NCBI GenBank assembly: GCA_030743445.1
Contig: JASLSL010000081.1
Coordinates: 1 to 8,544, forward strand
Direction: 5' to 3'
Source: Alphaproteobacteria bacterium
Lineage (GTDB): Bacteria; Pseudomonadota; Alphaproteobacteria; UBA8366
DNA length: 8,544 nt
Made by a program: the position numbers and the translations under genes. Under the pieces are notes generated by a model. It saw only the letters and a program-made list of their open reading frames with translations, had not been told where the DNA came from and searched no databases. Positions 6,201-8,544 of the stretch are shown piece after piece (within the stretch, counting starts at the first letter, position 1; the number at the start of each line of letters is the position of its first letter).

Positions 6201-6393
6201 TACTCCCTCTCATAATTCCGCATTACGCAGGACGGTTTTCCAGAGGTCAGGCGTCGGCCCCGCCGCGATGCTAGATCATCACATGGGAGCGACAACGCGG
6301 CCGGGTTCCTGGAAAGTCGCCCGCGGGGTCGCCTCTCCTGCCGAGCAAACGGGAGAGGCAATCCTAAGTGTTGCGCAATTACGAAAAGGAGTA
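6201..6393. mobile_element. Candidate MITE between convergent genes, bounded by imperfect inverted repeats
   Basis: The spacer is framed by inverted repeats. The plus strand from 6198 and the minus strand from 6396 match at 20 of the first 25 positions and 26 of 35 overall, without gaps (TAGTACTCCCTCTCATAATT against TAATACTCCTTTTCGTAATT). TA directly precedes CTCC on the left (6201-6202) and follows GGAG on the right (6392-6393), as expected for a TA target duplication of the IS630/Tc1-mariner type. There is no coding frame inside, but a 29-bp hairpin lies at 6331-6359. Removing the element with one TA would leave the two stop codons, TAG and TAA, separated by only TA. The repeats are seen directly, while mobility is inference. 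Confidence 0.4.
6331..6359. terminator. Hairpin GCCTCTCC/GGAGAGGC downstream of rlmE
   Basis: GCCTCTCC (6331-6338) pairs perfectly with GGAGAGGC (6352-6359) around a 13-base loop. On the minus strand it lies about 35-63 bases after the rlmE stop, a suitable position for transcript termination or 3'-end protection. No T tract follows, so it would not be a classical intrinsic terminator. It may instead be an internal structure of the candidate MITE. Confidence 0.4.
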
Positions 6394-7077
6394 TTACGCG
6401 CGGAAGCCGTTGGCGACGATATAGAGTTCGACCGACGCGCGCCGGCTCGCCGGCGGCTTGGCGTGGGCCGCCTTGTCGAAGCGCCGGCGCAACGCCTTGA
6501 CGAAGCCCGCCTCGTCGCGGCCCTGCAGAATTTTGACGACGAAGGCGCCGCCCGGCACCAGCACCGCGCAGGCGATCTCGAAGGCGCGCTCGGCGAGCAC
6601 CACGCTGCGCAAGTGGTCGGTCGCCGCATGGCCCGTCGCGGGCGCCACCATATCGCTCAGCACCAGGTCCGCAGGACCCCCCAGCGCCGCACGCAGGCGC
6701 TCCTCCATATCCGGGTCCTCGACGTCCGCGACGATGACCTCGACGCCGGCGATCGGATCGATGGCTTGAAGATCGACCGCGACGACGCGGCCCCGCCGCC
6801 CGACCGCCTCGGCCGAGACCTGGCTCCATCCTCCAGGGGCCGCGCCCAGATCGACGACCCGCATGCCCGGTTTCAAGAGTCGGTGCTTCTCGTCGAGCTC
6901 GATCAGCTTGAACGAGGCGCGGCTGCGATAGCCGAGCCGCCGGGCGTCGCGGACATAGGGATCGTTGAGTTGACGCTGCAGCCAGCGGGTCGAGGACGTG
7001 CCGCGGCCCTTGGCCGTCTTGACCCTGACACGCGCCGCGCGCGACGGCTTGCGCCCACCGGGTTTACGTCGCGCCAT
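6394..7077 (-). CDS. rlmE: 23S rRNA (uridine-2'-O-) methyltransferase RlmE/FtsJ
   Basis: This encodes 227 residues. It methylates the 2'-O of U2552 (E. coli numbering) in the A-loop of 23S rRNA with SAM, late in 50S assembly. The SAM site is VVDLGAAPGGWSQ (74-86). The K-D-K-E catalytic tetrad is complete: Lys57 in SRASFKL, Asp142 in SDMVAPATG, Lys182 in VVKILQG and Glu217 in SVELYIVA. The spacings (85, 40, 35) are nearly those of E. coli RrmJ. The N-terminal 30 residues are very basic (RRKPGGRKPSRAARVRVK), a likely RNA-binding extension longer than in E. coli. The start overlaps the upstream ppx/gppA stop by 14 bp, so the two are co-transcribed. It ends in TAA at the edge of the candidate MITE. 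Confidence 0.96.
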   Translation of the reverse strand: MARRKPGGRKPSRAARVRVKTAKGRGTSSTRWLQRQLNDPYVRDARRLGYRSRASFKLIELDEKHRLLKPGMRVVDLGAAPGGWSQVSAEAVGRRGRVVAVDLQAIDPIAGVEVIVADVEDPDMEERLRAALGGPADLVLSDMVAPATGHAATDHLRSVVLAERAFEIACAVLVPGGAFVVKILQGRDEAGFVKALRRRFDKAAHAKPPASRRASVELYIVANGFRA

Positions 7078-8116
7078 CGCCCGTGGCGACCCGGTCGCTG
7101 CCTGCCCGGCTCATCAATTCGAGCAGGATACCCTCGCGCAGACCCCGGTCCGCGACCCTGAGCCGCGCGACGCCCCAACGCGCCAGGATCGTCTCCAATA
7201 CCGCACATCCGGCCACCACCAGATCGGCGCGTTCGGCCCCGATGCACGGATGCGCCGCGCGTTCACCGTCGTCCATGGCGCGCAGGCGCTCGCTCACCCG
7301 GCGCGCCTCCTCCGCGCCGAGAAAGGTCCCGTCGACCGCGGCGCGGTCGTAACGTGGAAGATCGAGGTTCACACCCGCGAGCGTCGTGACCGTGCCCGAC
7401 GTGCCGAGCATCTGTACCTCGCGCCGTTCGACCGCCTCTCCGATGCCGTGCTGGCCGCAGAATTCCGCCATGTGAGCCGCGAATTCATCGACGATGTTGC
7501 GATAGCTTTCATCGCCGATATCGCCGGCGCCTTGGCGCTCGCTGAGGTTGACGACGCCGTGCGGCATCGAAAGGCAGCCGATGATATCCGGCCGCCCGGC
7601 GCTTAGGTCGAGCCATACGATCTCGGTACTGCCGCCGCCGATATCGAACACCAGGCCATGGGGCTCGTTGCCGTCCAACAGCGGCATGCAGCCGAGCAGC
7701 GCCAGGCGGGCCTCCTCCGTGCTCGAGATCGTCTCGATTTCGATCCCCGTTTCCGCCGCGACGCGATCGAGGAAGGCATCGCAGTTCTCGGCCTGACGGC
7801 AGGCCGCGGTCGCGACGCTGCGCGCTTGGTCGACCCGATCGCGTCGCATCTTGTCGGCGCAGATCTTGAGCGCCCCGATCGTGCGTTCCATTGCCGCTTC
7901 CGAGAGCTGTCCGTTGCCGCCGAGCCCCTCGCCCAGGCGCACGATACGGCTGAACGCGTCGATCACGCGAAACCCGGCATCGGTCGGCCTGGCGACCAGC
8001 AGGCGGCAATTGTTGGTGCCGAGGTCGAGCGCCGCATAGGTGCGATTGTCGCTCGCGTGACACCGCCGCCTGCGCCGCGCCCTCGATCTCGAACGCCGGT
8101 CGACGTAAGTCGCCAT
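7064..8116 (-). CDS. Ppx/GppA family phosphatase (exopolyphosphatase or pppGpp phosphohydrolase)
   Basis: This encodes 350 residues from the ATG at 8116. It carries the ASKHA phosphatase core: AALDLGTNNCRLLVA (28-42, phosphate-1 loop), STEEARLALLG (132-142) with the expected catalytic glutamate, VFDIGGGSTEIV (156-167, Asp158 and Glu165), GTSGTVTTLA (238-247) and RVADRGLREGILLEL (320-334). It ends after this core, so it lacks the C-terminal HD-like domain of the roughly 500-residue E. coli enzymes. Short versions like this are common in alphaproteobacteria. It releases terminal phosphate from polyphosphate or pppGpp, and sequence alone does not decide which. An Arg-rich stretch (7-18) precedes the core. 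The chosen start has GGGAGAGG six bases upstream. The Met 19 codons further up (8173) lacks a comparable site. It overlaps rlmE by 14 bp. Confidence 0.92.
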   Translation of the reverse strand: MATYVDRRSRSRARRRRRCHASDNRTYAALDLGTNNCRLLVARPTDAGFRVIDAFSRIVRLGEGLGGNGQLSEAAMERTIGALKICADKMRRDRVDQARSVATAACRQAENCDAFLDRVAAETGIEIETISSTEEARLALLGCMPLLDGNEPHGLVFDIGGGSTEIVWLDLSAGRPDIIGCLSMPHGVVNLSERQGAGDIGDESYRNIVDEFAAHMAEFCGQHGIGEAVERREVQMLGTSGTVTTLAGVNLDLPRYDRAAVDGTFLGAEEARRVSERLRAMDDGERAAHPCIGAERADLVVAGCAVLETILARWGVARLRVADRGLREGILLELMSRAGSDRVATGDGAT

Positions 8117-8122
8117 GCCAAG

Positions 8123-8130
8123 CCTCTCCC
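8123..8130 (-). promoter_or_regulatory. Ribosome binding site deciding the ppx/gppA start
   Basis: Read on the minus strand, GGGAGAGG (8130-8123) lies six bases before ATG 8116. This is the best Shine-Dalgarno in the area and favours the 350-residue product over a 369-residue form starting at 8173. Confidence 0.65.
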
Positions 8131-8182
8131 TGTCGGCGCGCCGGCGCTCCCGGGCGTCGATCGCCCGAAACACCTTGGCGAC

Positions 8183-8544
8183 TCATCTTAAACGAAATAT
8201 CGCCGCGCTACACAATCTTGTAACGATGTGATAGAAGCGGCCCGCCGGCCGATTGGGGCGTGGTGAAACGGTATCACGAGCGGCTCTGACCCGCTTATTC
8301 CTGGTTCGAATCCAGGCGCCCCAGCCATTCCGCCGCAAGATTTTGGTCGATTCCTTCAGGGTCATGTACATTCGCGGCAGGTTGTCGGCCGCGGCAATCG
8401 CTTGCATGTAGGTCTCCGATAGGGTGGTCCCACGGACCTTGTCGTAAGCCCACAGCGCCTGGCTGACGCTGGCAAACGGGTTGGGATGCACGAACGGCCG
8501 AACGCTGCGGCCGGCGACGTCGACGAGCTTGTGCAGCATCCAGC
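8183..8544 (-). CDS. Unrecognised reading frame, partial at right edge, running antisense into the tRNA
   Basis: The frame is open from the right window edge, upstream of an ATG at 8539, to a TGA at 8183-8185. The first 70 or so residues look protein-like, for example HPNPFASVSQALWAYDKVRG and LSETYMQAIAAADNLPRMYM, with alternating hydrophobic and charged positions suggesting helices. I do not recognise the family. From 8327 downward the frame is the reverse complement of tRNA-Gln, giving the WGAWIRTRN string typical of false translation across a tRNA, so the last 46 or so residues are probably not a natural protein end. It may be the 3' remnant of a gene whose body lies to the right, possibly truncated at the tRNA. 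It may also be a chance open frame in high-GC DNA. Confidence 0.35.
   Translation of the reverse strand, partial: WMLHKLVDVAGRSVRPFVHPNPFASVSQALWAYDKVRGTTLSETYMQAIAAADNLPRMYMTLKESTKILRRNGWGAWIRTRNKRVRAARDTVSPRPNRPAGRFYHIVTRLCSAAIFRLR
8254..8327 (+). tRNA. tRNA-Gln (anticodon CTG)
   Basis: A full cloverleaf is visible. The acceptor stem is TGGGGCG (8254-8260) with CGCCCCA (8317-8323), including the first-pair U-A typical of glutamine tRNAs. The D stem is GTGA/TCAC (8263-8266, 8274-8277). The anticodon stem is AGCGG/CCGCT (8279-8283, 8291-8295) with loop CTCTGAC, placing anticodon CTG at 8286-8288. The T stem is CCTGG/CCAGG (8300-8304, 8312-8316) with loop TTCGAAT. The discriminator is G8324 and the CCA is encoded (8325-8327). 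It reads CAG codons. The variable loop has four bases. No clear promoter or T-rich terminator is seen around it. Confidence 0.96.

Noticed and set aside
8185..8327. Conserved-looking WGAWIRTRN peptide on the minus strand
   Set aside because: This string is the reverse translation of a tRNA and is a known annotation artefact. The DNA folds as tRNA-Gln on the plus strand.

Overview
The window is high-GC, densely packed chromosomal DNA. It most resembles an alphaproteobacterium, possibly from the Rhodospirillales or a related order. This rests on protein style, the cluster of ppx/gppA-like, rlmE, guaB and rsmB genes, and a small CxxC protein of a type I associate with this group. It is an inference from recollection, not a placement by alignment. 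Nearly all recognised genes are housekeeping. I see no CRISPR array, no phage module, no toxin-antitoxin pair and no transposase.

Layout, left to right. (1) The 3' end of a 3-hydroxyacyl-CoA dehydrogenase gene (+). (2) A minus-strand gene for a small secreted protein with a Sel1-type repeat. (3) A gene-free stretch of about 500 bp with visibly lower GC, holding a short direct repeat and a possible promoter. (4) A 54-residue CxxC...CxxC small protein (+). (5) A tightly packed minus-strand operon read from 5563 down to 1802: guaB, an RsmB-type rRNA methyltransferase, a GNAT acetyltransferase and a DUF123 GIY-YIG protein. The last two junctions are ATGA overlaps. (6) A divergent plus-strand gene for a host-attachment-family protein that appears to lack any normal start codon where one is expected. 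(7) A 193-bp spacer bounded by imperfect inverted repeats, which looks like a MITE inserted at a TA between two convergent genes. (8) A minus-strand ppx/gppA-rlmE pair. (9) tRNA-Gln(CTG) on the plus strand. (10) An unrecognised reading frame entering from the right edge on the minus strand and running antisense into the tRNA.

Together, guaB (GMP synthesis), the Ppx/GppA phosphatase (polyphosphate or pppGpp turnover) and two rRNA methyltransferases (RsmB, RlmE) give the region a nucleotide and ribosome-maturation theme. The most unusual points are the candidate MITE at 6201-6393, the apparent ATC start of the host-attachment gene, the alternating GC palindrome inside the guaB promoter spacer, and the unannotated-size CxxC protein.
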